A DNA stretch of 47,877 bases from Planctomycetota bacterium. GTDB taxonomy: Bacteria; Planctomycetota; Planctomycetia; Pirellulales; Pirellulaceae. This document shows positions 16,567 to 24,905 of this stretch, piece by piece. Both the position numbers and the translations under genes were made by a program. The stretch lies in the NCBI GenBank assembly GCA_026692885.1, contig JAPLNJ010001115.1, positions 1 to 47,877 of the forward strand, read 5' to 3'. Under the pieces are notes generated by a model that was not told the origin of the DNA, searched no databases, and worked only from the letters and a program-made list of their open reading frames with translations. Numbering within the stretch: the first letter of the stretch is position 1; each line of letters opens with the position of its first letter.

Positions 16567-17431
16567 TCAATATCCTTCACGGTTGTAGAAAACCAGATCA
16601 ACATAGAAGTGCTCGCCGTCAAAGGTGAAACGTTTCTGGCGGGCCTCGAACAGGAAGCCCTTGCCCAGTTCCAGCAGGAACGTCTCCAGCCGGTCAATGA
16701 TGGCGGATTCCAGCTCCTGTTCTGTGTAGACCGGTTTCTCCTCCAGGTCGAGGAATTCCAGCACGAGCGGGTTCTTGATCAGGTCGGCGGCCTTCTCGAC
16801 CACCTGACCTTCGCAGGCCAACCGGCGGATTTCGTCCTTGTCGCGGCTGAGGGCCAACCGTTCGTAGAGCGAACTGGCGATCTGCCGCTCTAACTCCCGT
16901 ACAGTCCAGGTGGTTCTGCGCTGCCTCGATCTCATAAAACCGTCGCTCGTCGGGGTTGTCAACGGTCAGCAGGGCTACGTATTGGGACCAGCCGAGGCAG
17001 AATCGCTGCTGCATCTGGTCGACAATCGCTGGCGACAGTGTCGGCATGGCGAGTAGCGAGGGCAGCAATTCGTCCGACGCCGTCGGGCGAATCTTGGAGA
17101 GGGCTTCCGGGGCGGCCAACTCCAATTCGTCCGACAGTGTCGGACGAATTGCCTTGTACTGCTGATAGAAGGCGCGGCACAACTTCAACCGGGTCGGCGA
17201 TCCGCCACGTATCCCGTGACACTGCAAGCGGTTAGAAAGCGAGGCCATGAGCTGGCTGCCATACGCAGCCTTGTCCGCACCGCGTTGCTCAAACTCCACG
17301 ATATACCAGCCGAAGAGCCAGTTGCGGGCGGCCAAAGAAGCGTCCACGGCGCGTGAGGCGTGCCGCTGCATCTGCTCGTGGGTCTGGCGGCACAGTTCGA
17401 CCAAAGACTCGAAATCGAATGCTTGTTTCAT
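16567..17431 (-). pseudogene. DUF1016 (YhcG-type) nuclease-like protein, frameshifted and truncated
   Basis: The 5' part (from ATG 17431) encodes the DUF1016 N-terminal domain: MKQAFDFESLVELCRQTHEQ, YGSQLMASLSNRLQCHGIRG and QQRFCLGWSQYVALLTVDNPDERRFYEIEAAQN. Near 16908-16916 a one-base insertion shifts the frame. The matching sequence TWTVRELERQIASSLYERLA continues in the next frame, through NPLVLEFLDL, into the PD-(D/E)xK-like core FTFDGEHFYVDLVFYNRE, and stops at 16567. The last about 80 residues of the family, with the rest of the nuclease core, are gone, replaced by the repeat at 16438-16553. The start overlaps hsdM's stop by 4 bp. DUF1016 proteins commonly accompany type I systems; this copy should be inactive. 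Confidence 0.85.
17067..17151. repeat. two palindromes embedded in the DUF1016 coding sequence
   Basis: The first copy (17067-17093) and the second (17123-17151) are palindromes of the form AATTCGTCCGAC-3 nt-GTCGGACGAATT. The second is perfect over 13-bp arms and the first has two mismatches. Both are in frame and are translated as IRPTLSDEL and IRPTASDEL. DUF1016 proteins have a variable linker at this point, so this looks like a repeat that colonises a permissive site inside a gene. Confidence 0.75.
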
Positions 17432-19824
17432 GCGGTGAATCCCATCTTCGCGAGGTGCGAGTTGACCTTGGCTTCCAGCTCGGCCACACGCTCGGTAAGC
17501 CGGGGCAGCGGGGTTTCGTAGCGTTCGGCCAGTTCCTTCACGCGCTGGGTGAGGGCTTGGCTGATCCGGTCCATCTCGCCGTGGATGGCCGTGTCCAATG
17601 TGGCAAGCCATTTGTCGTCCACCACCAGCGTCTTGATCTCAGCCTCGGTGAGCTTGGGGTACTGAGCGTAGGCTTGGGCATCGAGGGCAGCCTCCGCGTC
17701 TTTGAGCTGTTTCTTGACGTCGGCCTCCTGGGCGCTGAGTTTCAGCCACTTGTTGAGCACAGCGGCTTCGTCGTCGGCATCCTTGTCGCCCTTGATCTCC
17801 TTCAGGCGTGCGGTGACGGTGACCTTGTTCACCTTCTCCAATGCCGAGAAGACGCCCTCGTCGCCGCCGTGTTCCTCCTCCAGTTCGGTGATCCCCGCGG
17901 TGACGCTTTCCAACTTCGCGGCCAGCTTGTCGATGGCCTCCTGCTCCTTGGCGAAGTAGCGGGCCACGATCAGCGTCTTGGGCACCAAGTCGCAGGTCCA
18001 GCCCTTGTCCTTCTCCTTGCCCTTCTTGTCCTTCTCGATGATGCGGTACGTCTCGGCCTTCCAGCCGTCAGCAGCAATCAAATAACAATCGTCCTGCATG
18101 GTCTCTGCCCAGTAGTCCAGCAGACGCTGATACACGTCGTATTTGTCGATCAGCGGCTTGTCGGCGTAGTGGGCCAACAGTTCTTCGGCCAACGCGGTGA
18201 TGACCTGCTTCGGATGGCAGCCGGACTGCAACTTCCGCAGCGACTTGGCGCTCTTCTGCCGCCACTGGCCAAAGTGCTCGTTCATGCTGCTGATGAAGGC
18301 GGTGAACTCGGGGTGCTCGTAGATCGCCGACTTGATGGCGGCCTTGTCCACGGCGAGCTTGAGGTAGCCGGGGCGGTCGGTCTTGAAGAGCGACTTCCGC
18401 AGCTTCGGACATACGTTCCAGTACCGTTGCAAGGCATCGACATCGGCACTGGGGATGCCACCCTTCAGATGGCCGGCGATGTCCTGGACATCCTCCGCCT
18501 GCTGGCTGTCGATGTAACGCGGGATATTGAGGTTGAAATCGTTCTTCTCGATCTCCTCGACGCTGACCATGCGGGAATACTTGGGGACTTCCAGTCGCCG
18601 GTTGAAGACATCGACGATCCGGTGAATGTCCTGAGCCCGCAGGCGGTTCTTGGGGCCGTCCTTCATGAAACCCGCGCTGGCGTCGATCATGAAGATACCC
18701 TTGCGGGTGTGGGCATCCTGCTTGTCGACGAGGACGATGCAGGCGGGGATGCCGGTGCCGTAAAACAGATTGGCGGGCAGGCCAATGATGCCCTTGATGT
18801 AGCCCTTGCGGACCAGGTTGCGGCGGATGTCGGCCTCAGCGTTGCCCCGAAACAACACGCCGTGCGGCAAGATGCACGCGCCTTTGCCGTGGCTCTTCAG
18901 CGAGCGGACGATGTGCAGCAGATAGGCGTAGTCGCCCTGCTTGGCCGGCGGCGTGCCGAAGGACTGGAAACGGTCGTGCTGATCGTGCAGCGGATCAAAG
19001 CCGGTGCTCCAGCGTTTGTCGCTGAACGGCGGATTGGCGACGACGTAGTCAAACGTCTTCAGCGTGTCGCCTTCCTTGAACTTGGGATCGGCCAGCGTGT
19101 TACCCTGCACGATCAGCGCCGTGGGATTGTTGTGCAGGATCATGTTCATGCGGGCCAGGCCGCTGGTGGCCGCGTCCTTCTCCTGCCCGTACAGCGTGAC
19201 GGTGGTGCCCGCCTCGTCGCCCACCTTCAACAGCAGCGAGCCGGAGCCGCAGGTCGGATCGTAGACCGTGGTGGCGGCCGTGACCTTGGCGTGGCGGATG
19301 CCGAGGATCTGCGCCATGATCCGGCTGACTTCGGCCGGCGTGTAGAACTGGCCCTTGCTCTTGCCGCTTTCGGTGGCGAAATGCCGCATCAGGTATTCGT
19401 AGGCATCGCCCAGGATGTCGTCGTTCTCGGCGCGATTCTTGGAGAAATCCAGGGCCGGATTCTCGAAGATCGAGATCAGGTTGGTGAGCCGCTCCACCAT
19501 CTCCTTACCGCTGCCGAGCTTCGGGGCGTCGTTGAAGTCCGGCAAGTCGGAAAGCTTATTCTCCTTGGCCAGCGGGGCGATGATCCGCTTGTTGATCTGG
19601 TCGCCGATGTCGCTCTTGCCCTTCAGCGCGACCAGGTCCTGAAAGCTGGCCCCGGGCGGGATGGTGATCGGCGCGTACGGCAGGCCCGCGTACTTGTCGC
19701 TGACGTACTTGATGAACAGCAGGACCAGCACGTAGTCCTTGTACTGGCTGGCGTCCATGCCGCCGCGCAGTTCGTCGCAACTGGACCACAGGGAGCTGTA
19801 CAGTTCGGATTTCTTGATCGGCAT
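17428..19824 (-). CDS. hsdM: Type I restriction-modification methyltransferase subunit
   Basis: This 798-residue N6-adenine methyltransferase subunit has an N-terminal HsdM helical domain (YSSLWSSCDELRGGMDASQY, residues 9-28). Next come the entry sequence GQFYTPAEVSRIM (158-170), the SAM-binding motif DPTCGSG (189-195) and the catalytic motif NPPF (264-267). The C-terminal 300 residues form a long helical extension rich in Lys/Glu (residues about 600-798), with coiled-coil character near the end (LTERVAELEAKVNSHLAKMG). It is the first gene of the type I operon, and the downstream DUF1016 start overlaps its stop. It appears intact, so modification by HsdM-HsdS may persist even if HsdR is damaged. 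Confidence 0.95.
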   Translation of the reverse strand: MPIKKSELYSSLWSSCDELRGGMDASQYKDYVLVLLFIKYVSDKYAGLPYAPITIPPGASFQDLVALKGKSDIGDQINKRIIAPLAKENKLSDLPDFNDAPKLGSGKEMVERLTNLISIFENPALDFSKNRAENDDILGDAYEYLMRHFATESGKSKGQFYTPAEVSRIMAQILGIRHAKVTAATTVYDPTCGSGSLLLKVGDEAGTTVTLYGQEKDAATSGLARMNMILHNNPTALIVQGNTLADPKFKEGDTLKTFDYVVANPPFSDKRWSTGFDPLHDQHDRFQSFGTPPAKQGDYAYLLHIVRSLKSHGKGACILPHGVLFRGNAEADIRRNLVRKGYIKGIIGLPANLFYGTGIPACIVLVDKQDAHTRKGIFMIDASAGFMKDGPKNRLRAQDIHRIVDVFNRRLEVPKYSRMVSVEEIEKNDFNLNIPRYIDSQQAEDVQDIAGHLKGGIPSADVDALQRYWNVCPKLRKSLFKTDRPGYLKLAVDKAAIKSAIYEHPEFTAFISSMNEHFGQWRQKSAKSLRKLQSGCHPKQVITALAEELLAHYADKPLIDKYDVYQRLLDYWAETMQDDCYLIAADGWKAETYRIIEKDKKGKEKDKGWTCDLVPKTLIVARYFAKEQEAIDKLAAKLESVTAGITELEEEHGGDEGVFSALEKVNKVTVTARLKEIKGDKDADDEAAVLNKWLKLSAQEADVKKQLKDAEAALDAQAYAQYPKLTEAEIKTLVVDDKWLATLDTAIHGEMDRISQALTQRVKELAERYETPLPRLTERVAELEAKVNSHLAKMGFTA

Positions 19825-19867
19825 TGGTTGCCTGTTCGTGGTAGTTTGTCGTTAGCGGCTGTGTGGC

Positions 19868-21538
19868 TCAGGGGCGCAGCCGATACACGCCCAGGTTATC
19901 AAACCAGCAGGCATCGTCGTCGGTGATTTGCCCCGTTACGTTCAGCAGCACAACCAATCGCCCCACATCCTGCGGTACCGTGACGACACCGAACGCCGGC
20001 TGCCACTGGCCGTCGCCCGACTCGAAGGGGAACGTTTGATCCAGGTGCTCCTGAGTCCAGCGTTCCTCAGCCGTTTGCCAGCGAATCACCAGCGTCGGCT
20101 GCGAACGACCTCGCGATCGGCAGGTGACATCCACGGCGTAGTCTTCGCCAGGCTGGACGGCTACGCTCTGGATCAAGCAGCCCCACTTCACTTTCGTGAC
20201 GCGCCCGGAGCCGTCGCCGACTTCGGCGTCCCAGGCAAACTTCCCCGTCGAGGTTTTCTCATCCTGCCAGGCTCCGAACTCCGCTGGCAGCGTCCCTGCC
20301 TGCGGACTGGCCGGCCGACGGAAGTCGGCGTTCTTGGCCAGATTTGTCAGCCGGCCGGACTTGCGAAGCTCTGCCAATTCAGCCTTGGCCGCTGCCAGCG
20401 GGTCATGCGTGTAGGCGATGGCACGCGTGATCCCTGGCAGAGCTTCTTCCCACAACCGCCCTTGCCCGACCGTGTTTGGCAACTCCCGCCGCGGTCCCCA
20501 CCAGCGGCACTGTTCTCCGTAGATCCACACGTATTCGTCGGCGGCCTCGCGCGCCAACCCCAGGTTCCGCTGGAGCCTGGCCAAGCGTGAACCGTTCAAA
20601 GGCGGAAAGTAGTAGTGGTTTCCCTCGGCGTTCAGGTACATGTCCAAGTAGAATCCGAAACCCGCCTGCACTTGTTGGCGATACTTGGCCCGGTTCTCCG
20701 GCGACACCAAACCGAGGCTGGCACCGTGCCACGAACGCATCTCGTGAGCGGCCTGCAGGTAGGCTTCGGTCGAGTCCATGGTGTAGCCGTTCTCGCAACC
20801 GTCCACGAGAATCATGCCGGGCGGCAGGGCGTCTAACATGCCGTCGATGAACGCAGGCAGTAAACCGTAAGCGGAGGAAATCAGGATGCTCTCTGGTTGT
20901 GTGTTGCGCCCGGCCTTGGAATTGATGCTGTTTAGCCACAGGGCCAGCAGCACGGCGTCTGGGAACTCTTGGGCTATGGCTTGGACGAACTGAGCGCCAC
21001 GGAGGCGGGCCAACTTCGTGGCCTCGACGAAGGTGCTGCCTGTAGCAGGATCAAAGCGGAACTGCGCCGCACCATACGACTCGAAGTCGATGGCCAAACC
21101 TCTGCCGCCGCCTTGTTTCATCAGCCAGGCACAGTGGCCGGCTTTCTCGGCCAGCGCCGCCCAGCCCGTGTCGTTGTCCCAGGCCAGGTTGCCGGGCGTG
21201 GCGTTGAACCGTACGAAGTTGTCGTTGAATCGTTGGAACTTGCAGGCTTGCAGATCCTCCACCGCCGGCTTCAGCCAATCACGTTTCCACGAGTTGGCGT
21301 CCCAGACCGATTCGCTGCTCACCCGGTTTGAATGTTCGTCCAGGGCTTCAACGCGGAACATGATGCCATCGAAGGGCGTGGTCTGCTCCAGGTCTTGCCA
21401 GTGTTGGCGAAGATCGGCGGTTGTGGGAATGTCCCAGCCCAGTTCGATGAACTTCTTGCCCGACGGCGCGGCTCCCGCAGTCTGGTGCCCAAGAACCAAG
21501 AGCAGGACAGCACAACGCAGGAGAAGTGGTTGGTTCAT
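19868..21538 (-). CDS. Secreted protein, putative glycoside-hydrolase-like, unknown function
   Basis: This 556-residue protein has a signal peptide (MNQPLLLRCAVLLLVLGHQT..., cleavage likely after AGA near residue 23). It is followed by an alpha/beta domain with barrel-like strand motifs (FDGIMFRVEAL, GLAIDFESYGAAQF, AVLLALWLNSI, GMILVDGCENGY, YVWIYGEQCRWWGP). The C-terminal 130 residues (from about 425) look like a carbohydrate-binding beta-sandwich (DYAVDVTCRSRG ... ACWFDNLGVYRL). Acidic residues at the ends of predicted strands would fit a glycosidase. I cannot name a family or substrate. The gene is monocistronic and lies 43 bp upstream of hsdM in the same orientation. Confidence 0.7.
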   Translation of the reverse strand: MNQPLLLRCAVLLLVLGHQTAGAAPSGKKFIELGWDIPTTADLRQHWQDLEQTTPFDGIMFRVEALDEHSNRVSSESVWDANSWKRDWLKPAVEDLQACKFQRFNDNFVRFNATPGNLAWDNDTGWAALAEKAGHCAWLMKQGGGRGLAIDFESYGAAQFRFDPATGSTFVEATKLARLRGAQFVQAIAQEFPDAVLLALWLNSINSKAGRNTQPESILISSAYGLLPAFIDGMLDALPPGMILVDGCENGYTMDSTEAYLQAAHEMRSWHGASLGLVSPENRAKYRQQVQAGFGFYLDMYLNAEGNHYYFPPLNGSRLARLQRNLGLAREAADEYVWIYGEQCRWWGPRRELPNTVGQGRLWEEALPGITRAIAYTHDPLAAAKAELAELRKSGRLTNLAKNADFRRPASPQAGTLPAEFGAWQDEKTSTGKFAWDAEVGDGSGRVTKVKWGCLIQSVAVQPGEDYAVDVTCRSRGRSQPTLVIRWQTAEERWTQEHLDQTFPFESGDGQWQPAFGVVTVPQDVGRLVVLLNVTGQITDDDACWFDNLGVYRLRP

Positions 21539-21842
21539 GGTCGAGTTCTCCGAGAAGGATGCCGCATGGGCCACAGCCGTGGCGATACTTCAATGCACAG
21601 GGGTCTCGTTGTGGCCCCTATTCCTCAAAGGATAACGCCAGATGCCCCGGCCCGGAACAGGAGCGACGACGAACCCGTTTAACGTGGTCCTGCGAGCACT
21701 TCGCCTGAGCTAGGCTTGACCGAAGTCTTGGGACGGGAGCCCAAGGCCACTTACTTTGCACTCAGACATGGTGAGCCGCAAGGCGCTAGCCGCGGGTCTT
21801 GGGCGAGAGAACGCCGCCAGTCTTCACCGGCGCAGTCTCTAC

Positions 21843-21862
21843 CCACCAGCTAAAGCTGGTGG
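21843..21862. repeat. short palindrome CCACCAGC-TAAA-GCTGGTGG
   Basis: This is a perfect 8-bp-arm hairpin with a TAAA loop, located just before the larger palindrome at 21871-22010. Elsewhere in the 21539-22167 gap I see a GTGAGCCGCAAGGCGCTAGC stretch of the kind scattered in planctomycete genomes, and no gene. Confidence 0.55.
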
Positions 21863-21870
21863 CACACGGA

Positions 21871-22010
21871 GAGGCTGTGAAAAAATCGTAGGGTGGGCCA
21901 AGTACTCGCGGCCCACCGTCGCAAGCACGGCCGTTTCCTTGGAATTGGTGGGCCGCGAGTACTTGGCCCACCCTACCGCGAATCGTGTTCGCACATTTTT
22001 TCACAGCCTC
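21871..22010. repeat. nested palindromic element, GAGGCTGTGAAAAAAT termini
   Basis: The outer arms GAGGCTGTGAAAAAAT (21871-21886) and its complement (21995-22010) are perfect. The inner arms start GTAGGGTGGGCCAAGTACTC and form a 30-bp perfect inverted repeat, 21888-21917 against 21948-21977. Weaker complementarity extends outward to 21862 and 22019. A partial copy lies at 2386-2426. The architecture, an outer palindrome enclosing a different inner palindrome, matches the element at 54-179. Confidence 0.8.
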
Positions 22011-22167
22011 GCAGTGTGCGGGCTACTTTGATCCGGGTTAAGATACGGACCTCACCGGCCAGAAGTGCATCCAAGCGGCGGGCCAACGGGAAGGTCCGTC
22101 CAGGGTGCCTTCCGGCAAGAAGCACCAAGGCAGCGTAAATCCAAATTGTTCTTACTACAGGTGACGT

Positions 22168-23502
22168 ATGCGATCGTTCTTGCTGGGACACGTTCTTGGT
22201 CTGGTCTTGCTGGCCGTGAGCACCACGGCCCGCGCCGCGGGCAGCTACCTGGAAGTCAGCTACCCGGCCTCGGCTCAGCCGAGAGAGCTGCAAATCGGAG
22301 TGACCTACACAGTCTGGATTCCTGACGGAGTCGTGAAGCTCCGGGGCCTCATCGTTCACCAACATGGCTGCGGATCGGGTGCCTGCAAAGGCGGGGCCAC
22401 GGCCGCCTACGACCTGCACTGGCAAGCCCTGGCCAAGAAGTGGGACTGTGCCTTGCTGGGCCCGTCGTATCAGCAGGACGACCAACAGAACTGCCGCCTG
22501 TGGTGTGATCCTCGCAATGGCTCCGACAAGATTTTCTTGAAGGCGCTCGGGGAGTTGGCCTCGAAGTCTCGGCATCCTGAGTTGGCGTCAGTACCCTGGT
22601 GCCTGTGGGGCCACTCAGGCGGCGGTTTTTGGGCCAGCCTGATGCAGACCATGTACCCCGCTCGAATCGTGGCCATCTGGCTCCGTTCGGGCACCGCGTA
22701 TGCGGTCTGGGAGAAGGGCGAAATCGCCAGACCCGAGATCCCGGACGCGGCGTACGGAATCCCGGTGATGTGTAACCCGGGGGCGAAGGAGAACGGCGAC
22801 AAGCGGTTCAGCGGTGCGTGGAACGGGGCTCTGGCAATGTTCCAGGCGTACCGGGCCAAAGGAGCCCCAATTGGTTTCGCCCCTGATCCCCGCACAGCTC
22901 ATGAGTGTGGTGACTGTCGCTACCTGGCCATCCCTTTCTTCGACGGTTGCTTGGCCATGCGGCTGCCAGAGCAGGGCAGCGCCGACCAGAAACTGAAGCC
23001 GGTGAGCCTGGAGACCACCTGGCTCGCCACTCCCTTGACCGACAAAGCTGAGCCGATCGCGTCCTACGTCGGCAAGGCAACGGAGGCGGTGTGGCTGCCC
23101 AACGAGCAAGTGGCCAAGGCGTGGGCTGAGTACGTGAAGGCCGGATCCGTATCGGACAGCACGCCGCCACCTGTGGCGATCAACGTCCGAGGTACACGAA
23201 AGCCAGACCAGACCATCGAGCTTACCTGGCAGGCGGAAGCGGACTTCGAGAGCGGAATCCGGGCATTCATCATTCAGCGGGACGGCCAAGACTTGGCCCA
23301 GCTTCCCGAGCAGCCGGTGGGCAGGTTCGGCAGGCCGCTGTTCCAGGCGATGTCCTACCACGATACGCCCGAACCGCCGTTACCTGAAATGCGGTTTGTG
23401 GACCGATCGCCGACGCCTGGGATGAAGCACGAGTACCGCGTGACCGTAATCAGCGGTGTGGGCCTGAAATCAGATCCCTCTTCCCCGGTGTCAGTTCCGT
23501 AG
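22168..23502 (+). CDS. Secreted alpha/beta-hydrolase fold esterase-like protein
   Basis: This 444-residue protein has a signal peptide (residues 1-24, ending ARAAG), an alpha/beta-hydrolase domain with the oxyanion-side sequence VHQHGCGSG (64-70) and the nucleophile elbow GHSGGG (148-153, Ser150). Several Cys (e.g. CRLWCDP, HECGDC) could form disulfides. The C-terminal 100 residues (about 340-444) resemble a fibronectin type III-like domain (IELTWQAEADFESGIRAFII ... YRVTVISGVGLKS). Relatives are annotated as poly(3-hydroxybutyrate) depolymerase/feruloyl-esterase-like or dienelactone-hydrolase-like proteins. The substrate is not determinable here. Transcription is away from the preceding secreted-protein gene. 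Confidence 0.75.
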   Translation: MRSFLLGHVLGLVLLAVSTTARAAGSYLEVSYPASAQPRELQIGVTYTVWIPDGVVKLRGLIVHQHGCGSGACKGGATAAYDLHWQALAKKWDCALLGPSYQQDDQQNCRLWCDPRNGSDKIFLKALGELASKSRHPELASVPWCLWGHSGGGFWASLMQTMYPARIVAIWLRSGTAYAVWEKGEIARPEIPDAAYGIPVMCNPGAKENGDKRFSGAWNGALAMFQAYRAKGAPIGFAPDPRTAHECGDCRYLAIPFFDGCLAMRLPEQGSADQKLKPVSLETTWLATPLTDKAEPIASYVGKATEAVWLPNEQVAKAWAEYVKAGSVSDSTPPPVAINVRGTRKPDQTIELTWQAEADFESGIRAFIIQRDGQDLAQLPEQPVGRFGRPLFQAMSYHDTPEPPLPEMRFVDRSPTPGMKHEYRVTVISGVGLKSDPSSPVSVP

Positions 23503-23510
23503 GAGCTCCT

Positions 23511-23650
23511 GTAGGTCGGAACAAGCAACCGGAAGCACTGCCGGAACTTCGGTCGCTTCCGGTGCGTGGCGTCTGCACCAAGCGGGTTCTTCCTGCGAGC
23601 GTCGGTTGCGCCGTTCCGGCATAGTCTTGCGCGACCTCGTTCCGGCCTAC
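23511..23650. repeat. 140-bp imperfect palindromic element, copy 1
   Basis: It starts GTAGGTCGGAACAAGCAACC and ends GTTCCGGCCTAC. A clearly homologous 140-bp element lies in opposite orientation at 44030-44169. Shared blocks include AACAAGCAACCG, CTGCCGGAACTTCGGTCGC, CACCAAGC and GCGCCG.TCCGGCATAG. Equal length and block-wise conservation indicate a dispersed mobile element without coding capacity. Confidence 0.8.
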
Positions 23651-23718
23651 ATAATCCGGGGGTAAACCCAACATTGGAACGAGCACCAGGAAATTACTGA
23701 TTCCCAGGGATCCTGTAA

Positions 23719-24177
23719 TTGGTTCCTTACAGCCGAGTCTGTGCGGTGTCGTTCAGCCCCGACGGCCGCACGCTCGCCACCGCGAGCATTCACGAGACCG
23801 TACGGCTGTGGGACGTGCAGACCGGGCAGCCCCACGGAGAGCCGCTCGAACATGACGGCGCTGTCTGGACGGTATCATTTAGTCCCGACGGTCGCGTGCT
23901 CGCCTCAAGGAGCAAGGGTCGGGACGAACCAATTGGCGAGGCGAGATTGTGGGATGTGCCAACCCCGGTGCCGGATCAGCCGGAACGGATCTGGCTGGCG
24001 GTGGATGTCGCATCGTGGCACACGTTCGAAAACGGACTCGTCCGCGTGTTGAGCCAAGCGGAGTGGCTGGAACGGAAGAAGCGGCTCGAAGCGATGGGCG
24101 GAGATTGTCTGCACCGGAAGTGGGAGGATCTCACCGAGCAGGAGAAACATGAGCTACGTACTCCGGTGGTCGATTGA
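23719..24177 (+). pseudogene. WD40-repeat protein, C-terminal fragment
   Basis: The fragment contains two WD40 blades (VCAVSFSPDGRTLATASIHETVRLWDVQTG and VWTVSFSPDGRVLASRSKG...ARLWDV, given here in part), then a 70-residue tail ending LTEQEKHELRTPVVD. Planctomycete WD40 proteins of this type are normally over 600 residues, often fused to a Ser/Thr kinase. Here the frame starts with TTG at 23719 directly after a repeat element, and no upstream blades exist. It is most likely a 5'-truncated remnant. It could be translated as a 152-residue peptide but two blades cannot close a propeller. Confidence 0.75.
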
Positions 24178-24257
24178 ACCGTGTGGGACTGGGAGGGTTC
24201 CTGACTGGCGCCGCACCTCGTCCGCCTTCCCTGCTACCTGTGGGGCTTGTTCGGCGC

Positions 24258-24905
24258 TCAGCCGGCACCGGCAACGAATAGATGGTGCAGGCAGAACACG
24301 GCTGCCTCGTTCGGACGGCGGTGTCGTGTCTCACGTGTGTGGGGATCGGCCGGTCGGATCCGCGATTTGAGGAGTTCGGCGGGAACTTCCATGCGCAGAG
24401 CCGCCTGATGGAGACGGATGCAGTTGCTCACATTCGCGATCGCTCGGTCCATGTCGCCATCCAGAACGTACCCGAGCATGCCACCATGCCGGACGTGTCG
24501 GGAGTACTTCCGGTCCACGAATCGCTGCATTCCTTCCTTGACGTATTCGTCTGCTAATGACTTTCGTTGACCAGAGATCAACGCATTCAGCCGCTTCGCC
24601 TCCAGGCAGAAGTAGATCGGTTCGTCGAACAACGAGGGGAAGAACACGATGTCCTTCCGCCCCGTTTCTCTCGACAGATCGGCGTCGACATCGACGTCCT
24701 GATAACGGATGAGAAAGGCATGGGTGTTTCGGTCCTTGCCGTTCACGAGGGCGACGTACAGTCGCTTAGAGATGTCATCTTCGTGGGCGTCTTGTCCGGG
24801 CTTTTCGAACTTGTTCCAGGCCGCCTCGACCAGGGCCAGGACGGCCGGAATCAGGTCCTGTTCGAACAGGTCATCCCACGGCGCGGGATTGCCGGCAACG
24901 CTCAT
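24258..24905 (-). CDS. Putative PD-(D/E)xK nuclease partner of the adjacent methyltransferase
   Basis: This 215-residue protein has the start overlapping the methyltransferase stop by 4 bp (ATGA), so the two are translationally coupled. The segment GRKDIVFFPSLFDEPIYFCLEAKRLNA contains Asp85 and Glu102-Ala-Lys104 in the spacing of a PD-(D/E)xK active site (strand with D, then strand with ExK). An earlier acidic helix (HEDDISKRLYVAL) could supply the N-terminal Glu. Together with a neighbouring N6-methyltransferase this suggests a restriction endonuclease. The nuclease call is from motif and context only, as I do not recognise a named family. Confidence 0.6.
   Translation of the reverse strand: MSVAGNPAPWDDLFEQDLIPAVLALVEAAWNKFEKPGQDAHEDDISKRLYVALVNGKDRNTHAFLIRYQDVDVDADLSRETGRKDIVFFPSLFDEPIYFCLEAKRLNALISGQRKSLADEYVKEGMQRFVDRKYSRHVRHGGMLGYVLDGDMDRAIANVSNCIRLHQAALRMEVPAELLKSRIRPADPHTRETRHRRPNEAAVFCLHHLFVAGAG

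Noticed and set aside
17353..19926. Long plus-strand open frame (857 codons) opposite hsdM
   Set aside because: Same reason: it covers exactly the hsdM gene, has no start region of its own and no recognisable domain.
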